DNA of 64,000 nt from OLB6 sp964467455 (GCA_964467455.1 CAYXQJ010000007.1:62001-126000), one strand, 5' to 3'. Positions 32,799-41,987 are shown, numbered from the stretch's first letter. The notes: generated by a model not told the origin, from the sequence alone. Made by a program: numbers and translations.

Positions 32799-34073
32799 AT
32801 GATAATACAAGATGTGATTGCTAGGGAGATACTTGACTCACGAGGAAATCCTACGATCGAAGTCGACGTGATCCTCGAAGATGGATCGATGGGCCGTGCC
32901 GGTGTTCCATCCGGTGCCAGCACCGGTGAACATGAGGCAGTGGAATTGCGCGACGGTGATGAGAAACGCTACCTCGGCAAAGGTGTGCAGAATGCCGTTG
33001 CGAATGTCGACACGGAGATCGCCGATGCCCTCCTCGGTATGGACGCATCAGATCAACGTCAGATCGACCGCATCTTGATCGAACTCGACGGCACACCAAC
33101 CAAGTCACGCCTCGGCGCGAACGCCATGCTCGGCGTCTCCCTCGCCACAGCAAAAGCCGCTGCCGAATTCCACGGTCTGCCGCTGTTCCGCTATCTCGGC
33201 GGCGTGAATGCAACGCTGCTGCCGACGCCGATGATGAACATCCTCAACGGTGGTCGTCACGCCGACAACAACGTCGACATTCAAGAGTTCATGATCATGC
33301 CCATCGGCGCTGAATCCTTCAGCGAAGCACTTCGCATGGGCACCGAGACCTATCACGCCTTGAAGGGTGTGCTTAAGAAAGCCGGACTCTCCACCTCCAT
33401 TGGTGATGAAGGGGGCTTTGCACCGTCGCTCACCAGCAACGAACACGCACTCGACGTGATCATGGAGGCCATCGCGAAGGCGGGCTATACGCCGGGACAA
33501 GACATCGTGCTTGCGCTCGATGTTGCTGCCAGCGAAATGGTCAAAGACGGCAAGTATCTGATGTATAAGAGCACGCAAGAGACGAAGACCGCTGCCGAGA
33601 TGGTATCGTGGTATGCATCTCTCTGCGAGAAGTATCCCATCGTCTCTATCGAAGACGGCATGGGCGAGAACGACTGGGACGGCTGGAAAGCACTCACGGA
33701 AGCCATCGGCGACGGATGTCAGTTGGTTGGTGACGATCTCTTCGTCACGAACGTCGACTTCCTCGCACGCGGCATCGGCGAAGGTGTCGCCAACTCCATC
33801 TTGGTGAAGGTCAACCAGATCGGCACTCTCTCGGAGACGTTCGACGCCGTTAATCTTGCCCAACGTTATGGCTACTCGTCGATCCTCTCCCATCGCTCCG
33901 GCGAAACAGAAGACTCGACGATCGCCGACATTGCCGTGGCCGTTGGCTGCGGACAGATCAAGACCGGCGCACCGTGCCGCTCCGACAGAGTGGCTAAATA
34001 CAATCAACTTCTCCGCATCGAAGAGATGCTCGGCGAAGATGCTATGTATGCAGGGCAAAGCACCATTAGTTAG
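32799..34073 (+). CDS. eno: enolase
   Basis: Converts 2-phosphoglycerate to phosphoenolpyruvate in glycolysis. The 424 residues match the family, with EILDSRGNPTIEVDV, GAGASTGEHEA-like PSGASTGEHEA, DEGGFAPSL, the metal ligands in LALDVAASE, SIEDGMGENDW and LVGDDLFVTN, and the signature ILVKVNQIGTLSET. The ARGGGGC motif at 33410 falls in the DEGGF codons. Confidence 0.97.
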   Translation: MIIQDVIAREILDSRGNPTIEVDVILEDGSMGRAGVPSGASTGEHEAVELRDGDEKRYLGKGVQNAVANVDTEIADALLGMDASDQRQIDRILIELDGTPTKSRLGANAMLGVSLATAKAAAEFHGLPLFRYLGGVNATLLPTPMMNILNGGRHADNNVDIQEFMIMPIGAESFSEALRMGTETYHALKGVLKKAGLSTSIGDEGGFAPSLTSNEHALDVIMEAIAKAGYTPGQDIVLALDVAASEMVKDGKYLMYKSTQETKTAAEMVSWYASLCEKYPIVSIEDGMGENDWDGWKALTEAIGDGCQLVGDDLFVTNVDFLARGIGEGVANSILVKVNQIGTLSETFDAVNLAQRYGYSSILSHRSGETEDSTIADIAVAVGCGQIKTGAPCRSDRVAKYNQLLRIEEMLGEDAMYAGQSTIS

Positions 34074-34081
34074 TTTGCATC

Positions 34082-35488
34082 ATGAACAACATCAAATTTG
34101 GTACTGATGGCTGGCGCGGACTGATCGCGCGCGATTACACCTTCGATAACTTGACGTTGGTAGCTCATGCAACGGCGCGCTATGTGCGCACGATGCAGAA
34201 GAAGGGCGCTTCCGTGGTCGTGGGATACGACACGCGTTTCTTGTCGCGACAGTTCGCCGAAGAGACGGCGCGCGTGTTGGCTGCGAACGGTATCACGGTC
34301 TATCTGACCGATACGATCTCGTCGACACCGCAAGTGTCGTTTCACACCAAGGCCAAGAAAGCCAACCTCGGCGTGGTGATCACGGCATCACACAATCCCG
34401 CCGAATACAACGGCTTCAAGGTCAAGGCCAGCTTCGGCGGTCCGGCCATTCCCGAACAGATCACGCAGATCGAGAAGGAACTCGATGCGCTAAAAGGGAA
34501 AGCCCCCTCCATGAAGGTGGAAACCCTTGAAACGTACATCAAGCAGAAGATGATCCGCATGTTCGACGCAAAGGAGTCGTACGTGCGCTACCTGCGAAAG
34601 AAGATCGACTTCGATCTCATCGCCAAGAGTGGTCTAAAGGTCGTCTACGATCCGATGCACGGTGCCGGCATCAACTTCATGCATCAGATCCTGCCCGAAG
34701 CGTTCGAGATCCACGGCTGGCACAATCCCGGCTTCGGTGAGGTGGATCATCCGGAACCGATCGCTGAATGTCTTGATCCGCTGATGCGGACGGTGAAGAA
34801 GCAAAAGGCCGACGTTGGTCTTGCCACCGACGGTGATGCCGATCGTCTAGGTATGGTAGATCATACCGGTGCCTTTGTGGATTCGCACCGCATCTTCATG
34901 TTGTTGATGAAGTATCTACATCAAGACAAGAAACGCCGCGGTGCCGTGGTGAAGACCGTTTCTCTCACGTCGATGGTCAACAAGTTCTGTGAGCAGCACG
35001 GCATCACGCTCTATGAAACGCCCGTCGGCTTTAAGCATGTGGCCAAATTGATGGCCGAAGAAAAGATCCTCATTGGCGGTGAAGAGTCAGGGGGCTTGGG
35101 GACATCACTCCATATCCCTGAACGTGACGGCATCTTCAACGGACTGCTCATCCTTGAGATGATGGCCGCACGGAAGAAGTCGTTGAAGGAATTGTGCGAC
35201 GAACTCGACGAAGAGTATGGTCCACACCGCTACCGCCGCATCGATGCTAAGGTCACCGAACAACAGAAGAAGCAGATCATGCAGGCCTGTGCGAAGCGTC
35301 CTCTTAAGATCGGACGTTACAACGTGCTGCACATCGATGATCGTGATGGATACAAGTTCACCGTCGACGGTGGCGCGTGGCTTCTTGTTCGTGCTTCAGG
35401 TACCGAACCGCTCATCCGCTTCTATTCAGAAGCCAGCTCGATCAACAAGGTAAATGAGCTGTTGGATGAAGCGATGAAGATGAAGTAA
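34082..35488 (+). CDS. phosphoglucomutase/phosphomannomutase family protein
   Basis: A 468-residue alpha-D-phosphohexomutase. Features in order: FGTDGWRG (7-14), the phosphoserine loop VVITASHNPAEYNGFKV, the metal-binding LATDGDADRLGMVD, GGEESGGLG (sugar recognition) and the phosphate-binding RASGTEPLIRFYSE. It shifts phosphate between C1 and C6 of a hexose; glucose or mannose specificity cannot be decided. TTAGTTTG, overlapping the enolase stop, ends 4 nt before its ATG, so it may have its own leaderless transcript. Confidence 0.92.
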   Translation: MNNIKFGTDGWRGLIARDYTFDNLTLVAHATARYVRTMQKKGASVVVGYDTRFLSRQFAEETARVLAANGITVYLTDTISSTPQVSFHTKAKKANLGVVITASHNPAEYNGFKVKASFGGPAIPEQITQIEKELDALKGKAPSMKVETLETYIKQKMIRMFDAKESYVRYLRKKIDFDLIAKSGLKVVYDPMHGAGINFMHQILPEAFEIHGWHNPGFGEVDHPEPIAECLDPLMRTVKKQKADVGLATDGDADRLGMVDHTGAFVDSHRIFMLLMKYLHQDKKRRGAVVKTVSLTSMVNKFCEQHGITLYETPVGFKHVAKLMAEEKILIGGEESGGLGTSLHIPERDGIFNGLLILEMMAARKKSLKELCDELDEEYGPHRYRRIDAKVTEQQKKQIMQACAKRPLKIGRYNVLHIDDRDGYKFTVDGGAWLLVRASGTEPLIRFYSEASSINKVNELLDEAMKMK

Positions 35489-35491
35489 GGG

Positions 35492-35563
35492 CGTTCCTCG
35501 CTCCGCTCGGAATGACAGGGCCTCTCTCGTTCCTCGCTCCGCTCGGAATGACAGGGCCTCTCT
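35492..35563. repeat. 36-nt tandem repeat (GTTCCTCGCTCCGCTCGGAA type)
   Basis: Two exact adjacent 36-nt copies (35492-35527 and 35528-35563) lie between convergent genes. Each contains an imperfect palindrome, GAGC-GAAC type. Reverse-complement pieces (GTCATTCCGAGC, GCGAGGAACGAGG) occur in frame in the symporter near 24096-24150. Elements of this type are common in other bacterial genomes. Confidence 0.92.
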
Positions 35564-35571
35564 TCTCTTTT

Positions 35572-36123
35572 CTAGAAAGTTGGGCGCTCTGTGTATGATG
35601 CCCACGACTGTGCCTGACGATCTTTCGCACTGAGGATCGGGGCGACAGCGTGCCAATCGATCGCGAGTACTGGATCCAGCGGATTGATGCTCCCTTCACC
35701 GGAAGCGTTGTAGGGGGCTGTGCATTTGTACAGCACATCGGCGTCGTCGCTGAGACAGCAGAAGCCGTTGGCGAAGCCGGCGGGGATCCAGACAAGCCGC
35801 GGAGTGTCGTCGGAGAGGATGAGCGAGATGTGCTGTCCGAACGTAGGGGAGTGCTGACGTAGATCGAGCTCAACGAGCTGGATCGCCCCCTTCAAGACCG
35901 TGAGCAGTTTGCCTTGTGACGGGGTGTGCTGATAATGCATGCCACGGATGACGCCGCGAACGGAGCGTGAGTGATTATCCTGCACAAAAGAGTCCGTGAT
36001 GCCGAGCTCCCGTAGTTGCTGCAGATGGAACAGCTCTTCGAAATAGCCGCGGTCATCGTGATACCGATCGATGTCGATGACGATGAGACCGTTGAGGTGT
36101 TCTTCTGCGATGCGGACAGCCAT
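35572..36123 (-). CDS. rfbC: dTDP-4-dehydrorhamnose 3,5-epimerase
   Basis: RfbC/RmlC epimerises C3 and C5 of dTDP-4-keto-6-deoxyglucose in dTDP-L-rhamnose synthesis. The 183 residues show DDRGYFEELFH, FVQDNHSRSVRGVIRGMHYQ (catalytic His), GKLLTVLKGAIQLVELDLR, WIPAGFANGFCCLSDDADVLYKCT (conserved Tyr) and INPLDPVLAIDW. It is 3 nt behind pdxB in a four-gene operon. Other rml genes are not adjacent, though an RmlD-like reductase is at 8528. Confidence 0.93.
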   Translation of the reverse strand: MAVRIAEEHLNGLIVIDIDRYHDDRGYFEELFHLQQLRELGITDSFVQDNHSRSVRGVIRGMHYQHTPSQGKLLTVLKGAIQLVELDLRQHSPTFGQHISLILSDDTPRLVWIPAGFANGFCCLSDDADVLYKCTAPYNASGEGSINPLDPVLAIDWHAVAPILSAKDRQAQSWASYTERPTF

Positions 36124-36126
36124 GTG

Positions 36127-37188
36127 CTAATATAGCCAGTGACGCAAGACCTCGGAGCGAAGAGGATACGTTTTGCGATAGTGATCGAAGGTGGCCACTG
36201 TGGGCGTTGCGAGCCAGTCCTGACGAAAGGCAGCCGACCATGCACGTAGTGCGCTGCGTTCATCATCGAGCGTTGGCAGAGGCGTGTTAGCGTGTGGGAC
36301 CTGGATAACATCTGATGGGACGAACTGCTCGCCCCCTGCATGCTTCCAGCGATGATAGGCGGCAAAGACCATGGCAGCACCGTCGCGTTTGGCGTCGAGT
36401 GAATAGCCGGCAATGTGCGGCGTAACGCGTTCGATGTTGTTGATGGTGTGTGGGTCTATGTGAGGTTCGTTGGTAAAGACATCCAGGACGGCCGTGAGAT
36501 GTCCTGCACGATGTCGTTCAACAAGAGCACGTTCGTCAACGATGCCGCCGCGTGCGGCGTTGATGATGATGGCGTCGTGAAGTGTTGTTGCAAGATGATC
36601 TGCGTTGATGAGATCAACAGTAGGATAAGGACCAGTTGGCGTGAGTGGCGTGTGAACGGTGATCACGTCGCATGTTGACATGATCGTTGCAAGATCACGC
36701 ACCGGATATGGTTGATCGTCGTGTAAGAGTCCGGCATCAACAAGTGGGGGATCGTTGACCACGACCGAGCAACCAAACCGAGAAGCTGCTCTAGCCAATC
36801 GACGTCCAACGTTGCCAACACCAACGATGCCGATACGAATTGTGCTAAGGTCGGGCACAAGATCAAGCACGTTGGCCATCACGTACTCTGCCACGGCCCA
36901 TGCATTCGAACCCGGCGCAGAGGCGAACGCGATGTTACGCGTACGCAGTGCATCAACATCAACGTGGTCGATACCAGCCGTTGCCGATCCAACAAACCGA
37001 ATGTTCGTGTTCTCGAGCAATGCGTGATCAACACGTGTGGTGGATCGTACGAACAATGCTGTTGCACCACATTCACGCAGAACGTTGTTGGTGATCTCTC
37101 TGCCCGGAAGCAACAGCGTGGCATCTACATCATCAAGCCATTCAGCAAGATGAGGGATCTGATCGTCAACAACGAAGCGTGCCGACAT
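36127..37188 (-). CDS. pdxB: erythronate-4-phosphate dehydrogenase
   Basis: PdxB oxidises 4-phosphoerythronate in the DXP-dependent route to pyridoxal phosphate. The 353 residues resemble D-2-hydroxyacid dehydrogenases: FVGSATAGIDHVD, NAWAVAEYVM, Rossmann GIVGVGNVGRRLARAASRFG, VHTPLTPTGPYPT, INAARGGIVDERAL, and the PdxB-specific TPHIAGYSLDAKRDG. A generic D-2-hydroxyacid dehydrogenase is the less likely alternative. Two nucleotides separate it from the gene before. Confidence 0.88.
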   Translation of the reverse strand: MSARFVVDDQIPHLAEWLDDVDATLLLPGREITNNVLRECGATALFVRSTTRVDHALLENTNIRFVGSATAGIDHVDVDALRTRNIAFASAPGSNAWAVAEYVMANVLDLVPDLSTIRIGIVGVGNVGRRLARAASRFGCSVVVNDPPLVDAGLLHDDQPYPVRDLATIMSTCDVITVHTPLTPTGPYPTVDLINADHLATTLHDAIIINAARGGIVDERALVERHRAGHLTAVLDVFTNEPHIDPHTINNIERVTPHIAGYSLDAKRDGAAMVFAAYHRWKHAGGEQFVPSDVIQVPHANTPLPTLDDERSALRAWSAAFRQDWLATPTVATFDHYRKTYPLRSEVLRHWLY

Positions 37189-37190
37189 TG

Positions 37191-39215
37191 CTACTCAGTA
37201 ACGTGGAGGATCGTCATCGATGTACCGCGGACACCGGAGACCGTCACAATGTAACTGCCTGTTGCGACCATTGCACCATTGTTCGCTGCACCATTCCACG
37301 TGATCACTGACTGCCCGTGTACCAGTGCACTCCACACCAACGTACCCATCACGTCGTAGATCGCAACACTACCTTGTGTCAGCTCCGATGGCAACACGAT
37401 CGTCACCTGATCGCTCGTGGGATTCGGATGCACACGGAACGGGTAGGGGGCGTGTGGTTCGTTGACGGACGTGGTGCTATTGCAGACGACGTAGCCGATC
37501 GCCGGACGATACGATGTTGAGACAACGTTGACTTGGCAGATATGTGCACCCGGATTCTCCGGACTGAACTTCAAACGAACGTTGACGACGCCGTCGGGCT
37601 CGATCACGCCTGTTTCGACGGTCACAACCTCGAAGCGTTCGGCGTCGAAGCCGGAGAGTTCTGCACCGGTCACGGTAAGCGTGTCGGTGCCGGTGTTGAT
37701 GAAGGGGACGATCACTTCAGATTCTTGCCCGACAACACAACCGTCTATCAGCGTGTCAGCTGCCGGTGTGAGCAAACCAACCGTTGTAGAACCGTGCAAG
37801 ATGACGTCGTTCATGCCAAGCTCATTCGTCACGATGCGGATGCGTCGAGTGAACGTGCCCTCTTCCGTTGGCTCGAACACACATTCAAGGCCGTACGTCT
37901 GCTGTGGCAACACAACAACGGGAACGCGCCACTGCGAGTTGTGAAGACATTCGTCGCCTTCGATGTCCCACACATGTGAGATCGTATAGGACGCATTGCC
38001 TGGGTTGGAGACTGGCAACGTAAAGAACAACATGTCGTTCGGTCGCGCCTTGGTATAGATCGTGTCAGCAGCACTAAACATCGGTGTTGCAGTATCAGCC
38101 ACGGCGATCAACTCAACGATCTTGTCGTCGTCAACTGCCGGGAATGGTGTGTACGCATTGGACTCATGGTTGCTTGTGCAAAGAAAGACGCGACCCTCCG
38201 GAGAGATCGCAACATCGCGAAGCCGACCTAGAGATCTGATCAGATGTTCTCGCGTGGAGACAACAGCGGTGCCGCTATCATTCAAGACCAACTGAAATAG
38301 CGTACCGTTCTTGAGTGTTGTCAGCAAGATCGAATTCTTTAACACGGGATAGGCATCATGGTGATAGTACCGTAGTCCGCACGGTGCCACCGTTGTTGAG
38401 GTACCCGACGTCCATCTTGGTTCGACCACGTTGGCTGAATCACAATACGGCCGTTCGAACTCTTCATCGTCGCAATATCCTTCCACGAACGGCCAGCCAT
38501 AGTTGCCGCCGGGTTGAAGCATGTTCACTTCATCTTCGATGATGTTGCCGTGCTCCGATGTCCACATGTTACCGTTTGGCAGGATGTCGAAGCCCTGCAC
38601 ATTACGATGTCCCTTCGTATACATCAACTCACCCGGCACCGGATTGTCGTCAGGTACAGAGCCGTCACTGTTCATGCGAAGGACCTTGCCGTTCAAGGTG
38701 CTGTCTAGCACTGATCCCTCCGGACCTGGGGAATCACCCATGGTAACGTAGAGCTTTTTGTCCGGACCAAACTGCAATCGACATCCTTGATGATACGAGA
38801 TCGCCGGATCAAAGGTCATAATGCGGACCGGACTCACGAGTGTATCACTGGTGTAGGTGTATCGTTCCACCACACGCCAGTAGTGGCTTCTCTTGCCGCC
38901 TACGTAAGCAACGTAGACGTACGGGCTATCCGGAAAATCAGGATGCCACGTAAATCCAAGCATCCCGGTCTCTTGTTCAAGATAGACGATGTCTCTGCGG
39001 TCGAGGATCACCTTCTTCACGCCTGTCTCAGGGTCGATGCGACTCATCACGCCGATACGTTCAGTGGTCCACAACGTCCCATCCGGACCCCATTCGATCT
39101 CCCACGGGATCTCAAGTCTCGTTGCGATGGTCTTGGCCGTAAACTCTTTTTGTGCTGCTACCGGGATGGCAAGAACCATCAACAGTGCAGCGGCCCACGT
39201 ACTTGATCTTTTCAC
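37191..39215 (-). CDS. secreted PQQ-type sugar dehydrogenase with sorting domain
   Basis: A 674-residue exported protein starting at GTG 39215 (signal KRSSTWAAALLMVLAIPVAAQ). Residues 25-390 match the soluble glucose/sorbosone dehydrogenase six-bladed propeller (RLEIPWEIEWGPDGTLWTTERIG, GMLGFTWHPDF, KGHRNVQGFDILPNGNMWTSEHG, YGWPFVEG, LRDVAISPEGRVFLCTSN). Two Ig-like or choice-of-anchor modules follow, then a T9SS sorting domain (VHPNPTSDQVTIVLP ... VAIYDVMGTLVWSA). It probably oxidises sugars outside the cell using PQQ; no PQQ synthesis genes are visible. Confidence 0.87.
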   Translation of the reverse strand: MKRSSTWAAALLMVLAIPVAAQKEFTAKTIATRLEIPWEIEWGPDGTLWTTERIGVMSRIDPETGVKKVILDRRDIVYLEQETGMLGFTWHPDFPDSPYVYVAYVGGKRSHYWRVVERYTYTSDTLVSPVRIMTFDPAISYHQGCRLQFGPDKKLYVTMGDSPGPEGSVLDSTLNGKVLRMNSDGSVPDDNPVPGELMYTKGHRNVQGFDILPNGNMWTSEHGNIIEDEVNMLQPGGNYGWPFVEGYCDDEEFERPYCDSANVVEPRWTSGTSTTVAPCGLRYYHHDAYPVLKNSILLTTLKNGTLFQLVLNDSGTAVVSTREHLIRSLGRLRDVAISPEGRVFLCTSNHESNAYTPFPAVDDDKIVELIAVADTATPMFSAADTIYTKARPNDMLFFTLPVSNPGNASYTISHVWDIEGDECLHNSQWRVPVVVLPQQTYGLECVFEPTEEGTFTRRIRIVTNELGMNDVILHGSTTVGLLTPAADTLIDGCVVGQESEVIVPFINTGTDTLTVTGAELSGFDAERFEVVTVETGVIEPDGVVNVRLKFSPENPGAHICQVNVVSTSYRPAIGYVVCNSTTSVNEPHAPYPFRVHPNPTSDQVTIVLPSELTQGSVAIYDVMGTLVWSALVHGQSVITWNGAANNGAMVATGSYIVTVSGVRGTSMTILHVTE

Positions 39216-39231
39216 GCCGTACTCCCAGAGT

Positions 39232-40314
39232 TCAGCGTAACACTACCTTGACATCTTCTGTCGACCACCGTGCGCGCACCGTGATCGTCCCCTGTATCGG
39301 AATCCATCGCTCACCAAGTTGGAAGGGGGCAGGTGTTCCGTGGTCATATTGACCATTATTGTTTCGGTCGATCACAACATCCATTGCGTACGACCCCGGC
39401 GGAACGGAATCCACCGTGAACGCTCCATTCCCGGCAAGCGGTATCGAGCGGATGACCTTGTCTGTAGTGTTACGTAATCTTAAAAGATACGGACCTTTTA
39501 GCTGAAGAGAGTCGGCGAACGTACCGATCACGGTGCCGGGATCGACGCGGACGGAGTCGACCCCATCGACCTTGGTGGTATCCTTCGGAATGACAGTGTC
39601 GGCCTGTTGGGTCAGTGAAGGGCCGAGGAGGAGCTGTTGGGCGTAGGAGGCACCGCTGATGACGTCGAGGTCTTCGGGAGCGAAGACGTAGTCTTCGTTG
39701 GCATCAAGAAGGAAGTTCTTGTTGTCGTCGCGGATGACGATCAGACGATAGCGACCGTCACGCAAGCCCCCTATCGAGAGAGTGCCGGAGGTGCCGATGG
39801 GCATGCGGTATTCCGATTTGCGAGAGCGTGGGTCGAAGCCGGCAGTGAGAGTGTCGGCGTTTGCGTACAGCAGAGCAACAAGGTTTTGTTTTTTCTGGGT
39901 GGTGACCGATCCGGTCACACGTCCGGAGTCGAGGTCTGGTCCGGTAGAGAAGACCATCGTCACGGCTTCTGCCGGAGTGTTGCCGCGGAGATCTTTCCAC
40001 TCCGTGCCGAGGGTGATCACGTAGGTGGTGTTGGGAGCGAGAGGTTCTTCGAAGCTGACTTCGACTTCGTCACCGGCATACGATGTTGAGAATCGTGTTG
40101 CCGGCTGGATCACGAAGCCGTTGCGTACGGAGCGATCCACGTAGTCATCGAATGTGAAGGTGATCGACGACGGAGTGATATTGCGTGATCCCGATGCCGG
40201 CTCTACCACTGACACCTTGGCAGCAACCTTGTCATGAGGTCCACCAGTGGGCGGTACCTTCATCGCACAGGAAGAGAGCAGTAGTGCAAGGAGGAAGAGA
40301 GAGGCGCGAAGCAT
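39232..40314 (-). CDS. lipoprotein with bacterial Ig-like domain
   Basis: About 360 residues. The signal MLRASLFLLALLLSSC ends in a lipobox. A Big_5-type Ig-like domain (VSVVEPASGSRNITPSSITFTFDDYVDRSVRNGFVIQPA ... YVITLGTEWKDLRGNTPAEAVTMVFSTG) is followed by repeated SdrD/prealbumin-like beta units (LRDGRYRLIVIRDDNKNFLLDANEDY; VPPGSYAMDVVIDRNNNGQYDHG) with Asn/Asp-rich loops that may bind calcium. First gene of the operon ending in rfbC. ATG 40314 is chosen over a TTG six bases upstream, because TAACTTTG lies only 3 nt before it. Confidence 0.83.
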   Translation of the reverse strand: MLRASLFLLALLLSSCAMKVPPTGGPHDKVAAKVSVVEPASGSRNITPSSITFTFDDYVDRSVRNGFVIQPATRFSTSYAGDEVEVSFEEPLAPNTTYVITLGTEWKDLRGNTPAEAVTMVFSTGPDLDSGRVTGSVTTQKKQNLVALLYANADTLTAGFDPRSRKSEYRMPIGTSGTLSIGGLRDGRYRLIVIRDDNKNFLLDANEDYVFAPEDLDVISGASYAQQLLLGPSLTQQADTVIPKDTTKVDGVDSVRVDPGTVIGTFADSLQLKGPYLLRLRNTTDKVIRSIPLAGNGAFTVDSVPPGSYAMDVVIDRNNNGQYDHGTPAPFQLGERWIPIQGTITVRARWSTEDVKVVLR

Positions 40315-40317
40315 AGA

Positions 40318-40325
40318 CAAAGTTA
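40318..40325 (-). promoter_or_regulatory. -7 promoter box TAACTTTG before the Ig-like lipoprotein
   Basis: Perfect TAnnTTTG match on the minus strand, 3 nt from ATG 40314. It faces a second box for the divergent YihY gene (40365), with a heptamer array between them. Confidence 0.6.
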
Positions 40326-40330
40326 GTGTG

Positions 40331-40360
40331 CTAGTTCCCAGTTCCCAGGTGCCAGGTGCC
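40331..40360. repeat. GTTCCCA / GCCAGGT array between divergent promoters
   Basis: Two GTTCCCA and two GCCAGGT units lie between two outward-facing TAnnTTTG boxes. The array is therefore upstream of both genes. Confidence 0.85.
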
Positions 40361-40364
40361 TATG

Positions 40365-40372
40365 TAAGTTTG
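40365..40372 (+). promoter_or_regulatory. -7 promoter box TAAGTTTG before the YihY gene
   Basis: Perfect TAnnTTTG match, 4 nt before GTG 40377. Confidence 0.6.
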
Positions 40373-40376
40373 TAGG

Positions 40377-41240
40377 GTGAAGAGAGTAAAGCAAGCGTGG
40401 GATGTGGTGTATGAGTTCTTCGACATCACGGACCGGCGTCATTTGTTCTTGTTGTCGGCCGGGATCGCCTTCAACCAGTTGATCTGCATGATCCCGTTGA
40501 TCTTGTTGGTGATCTCTATCGTGAGCGGGCTTATTGATGAGCAGGCCACGAAGGAGACGGTGCGTTTGTTTCTGACGCAGCTGCTGCCGACGAACATCGA
40601 GGCGACGAAGACGATCTCAACCGTCATCTTTGAATTGGGTGCAGTCTTCAGTTACCGCACGCTGACGGGATGGATCGCCGGTGTGGCGTTGTTATGGCTG
40701 TCATCGGCGTTGTTCAGTTCAATGCGTACGGGCTTGAACGCCATCTTTCATATTCCAACGCCCAAGTTCTTCATACTGTACAAGCTCAAGGATCTGTTGC
40801 TGACGATCATCACCACGGCGTTGATCATCGCAACAACGTTGGTGTCGCCGATGTTGTCGGTGATCGAAGAGACCGGACGATCGTTGTTCCCGAACGGCGA
40901 CCATCTGCAGATCATGGGTCTCACGGCACAGCTGATCTCCCTGATCGCCACCACGGTACTGTTCTTTGTGTTGTATCGTTTTGTGCCCAACAAACGTCTG
41001 CCATGGCAGATCGTGATCATCAGCACCATCGCTGCTGTCGGCTTGTGGGAACTTGCCCGCGTTCTGTTCACGTGGTATGTGAACAGTGCCGCCAACTTCA
41101 GCAAGTTCTACGGCGGCTACATCGTCTTGGCATCACTGGCGCTGTGGTTCTACTACTCGGCCTTCATCTTTCTGATCAGCGCCGAGTTGGCTCAATACAT
41201 CTACGTCAAACGCACTGAGCACCATGCCCCTGAAGCGTAG
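40377..41240 (+). CDS. YihY/BrkB family inner-membrane protein
   Basis: 287 residues with about six membrane segments. YihY family signatures: HLFLLSAGIAFNQLICMIPLILLVIS near the N-terminus, ALLWLSSALFSSMRTGLNAIFH in the middle, and SKFYGGYIVLASLALWFYYSAFIFLISAELAQYI at the end. Once annotated as tRNA-processing RNase BN, the family is now considered membrane proteins of unclear function. The GTG start is directly behind a promoter box. Its last codons and stop overlap an ARGGGGC motif (41239). Confidence 0.88.
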   Translation: MKRVKQAWDVVYEFFDITDRRHLFLLSAGIAFNQLICMIPLILLVISIVSGLIDEQATKETVRLFLTQLLPTNIEATKTISTVIFELGAVFSYRTLTGWIAGVALLWLSSALFSSMRTGLNAIFHIPTPKFFILYKLKDLLLTIITTALIIATTLVSPMLSVIEETGRSLFPNGDHLQIMGLTAQLISLIATTVLFFVLYRFVPNKRLPWQIVIISTIAAVGLWELARVLFTWYVNSAANFSKFYGGYIVLASLALWFYYSAFIFLISAELAQYIYVKRTEHHAPEA

Positions 41241-41250
41241 GGGGCGAGCA

Positions 41251-41982
41251 CTAGAACTTCAGCAGCTGATTCCACTTGAGGAACAGATCCCAGGTGGAGC
41301 GTACATCGCGAAGGCAATACTCGGCGATGTCGGCAAGAGCGCCTTCTTCGAAGAGGTGGTTGACCTTTGAGCCGTCCACGCCGGCGGCCTTGGGTGAAGG
41401 AACGCCGAAGGACTTTGCGTAGAAGTCGAAGTTGAAGCCGCGGGTGGCGCCGCTCGCTGCACGATTGTAGAACGTGAGCTTGTCCATCAGGTCGGTGTGG
41501 GCCGAATAAGAGAAGCGTGTTCCGTCCATGAGGTTACGCGACGGGCGAATGCCGAGCACAGCGCTGCGGAGCATCAGCCACGGCGCGTCGAAGCCACGAC
41601 CGTTGAAGGAGATGAGATGAATGCCGTAGTGCGCGTGCAAGAGCTTCCAGAAGTTCTCGAGCATGGTGTGCTCTGTGCTGTAGTAACACACGCCCCCTGA
41701 TGGAAGGATCTCTTCACGCTTGATGCCGTCTTCTGTGATGGAGGGATCGACCATGTAGGCAACGTCGCGCGAGGACCATTCGTCATCGGTGAGCGTCATC
41801 ATGCGCATGCCGATGCAGACGATGCGTCCGGTGAGAGGACTGAGGGCAAACTCGCTGATCTTCTTCTCGCGTTCTTCGTCGTTCGCAGTGTTGCGGAGGA
41901 GATAGTCTTGCTGCGTTTCGTCGAAATGATCGAGCGGCAGACCAACGGTCTCGAGGTCGAAGACGAGATAATTCGATTCCAT
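41251..41982 (-). CDS. 3'-5' exonuclease, DNA polymerase B-like
   Basis: 243 residues of the predicted PolB-like 3'-5' exonuclease family. The DnaQ-like acidic residues are in VFDLETVG (Exo I), ISFNGRGFDAPWL (Exo II) and YCLRDVRSTWDLF (Exo III). It has no polymerase domain, so it probably acts in DNA repair or RNA/DNA end trimming. It ends 10 nt from the convergent YihY gene and starts 5 nt after the VWA-OmpA lipoprotein, so the two are cotranscribed. Confidence 0.85.
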   Translation of the reverse strand: MESNYLVFDLETVGLPLDHFDETQQDYLLRNTANDEEREKKISEFALSPLTGRIVCIGMRMMTLTDDEWSSRDVAYMVDPSITEDGIKREEILPSGGVCYYSTEHTMLENFWKLLHAHYGIHLISFNGRGFDAPWLMLRSAVLGIRPSRNLMDGTRFSYSAHTDLMDKLTFYNRAASGATRGFNFDFYAKSFGVPSPKAAGVDGSKVNHLFEEGALADIAEYCLRDVRSTWDLFLKWNQLLKF

Positions 41983-41987
41983 GGCGA

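Noticed and set aside
33105..34058. 317-codon open frame antisense to enolase
   Set aside because: It is a shadow of the GC-rich eno codons; no family signature or start context.
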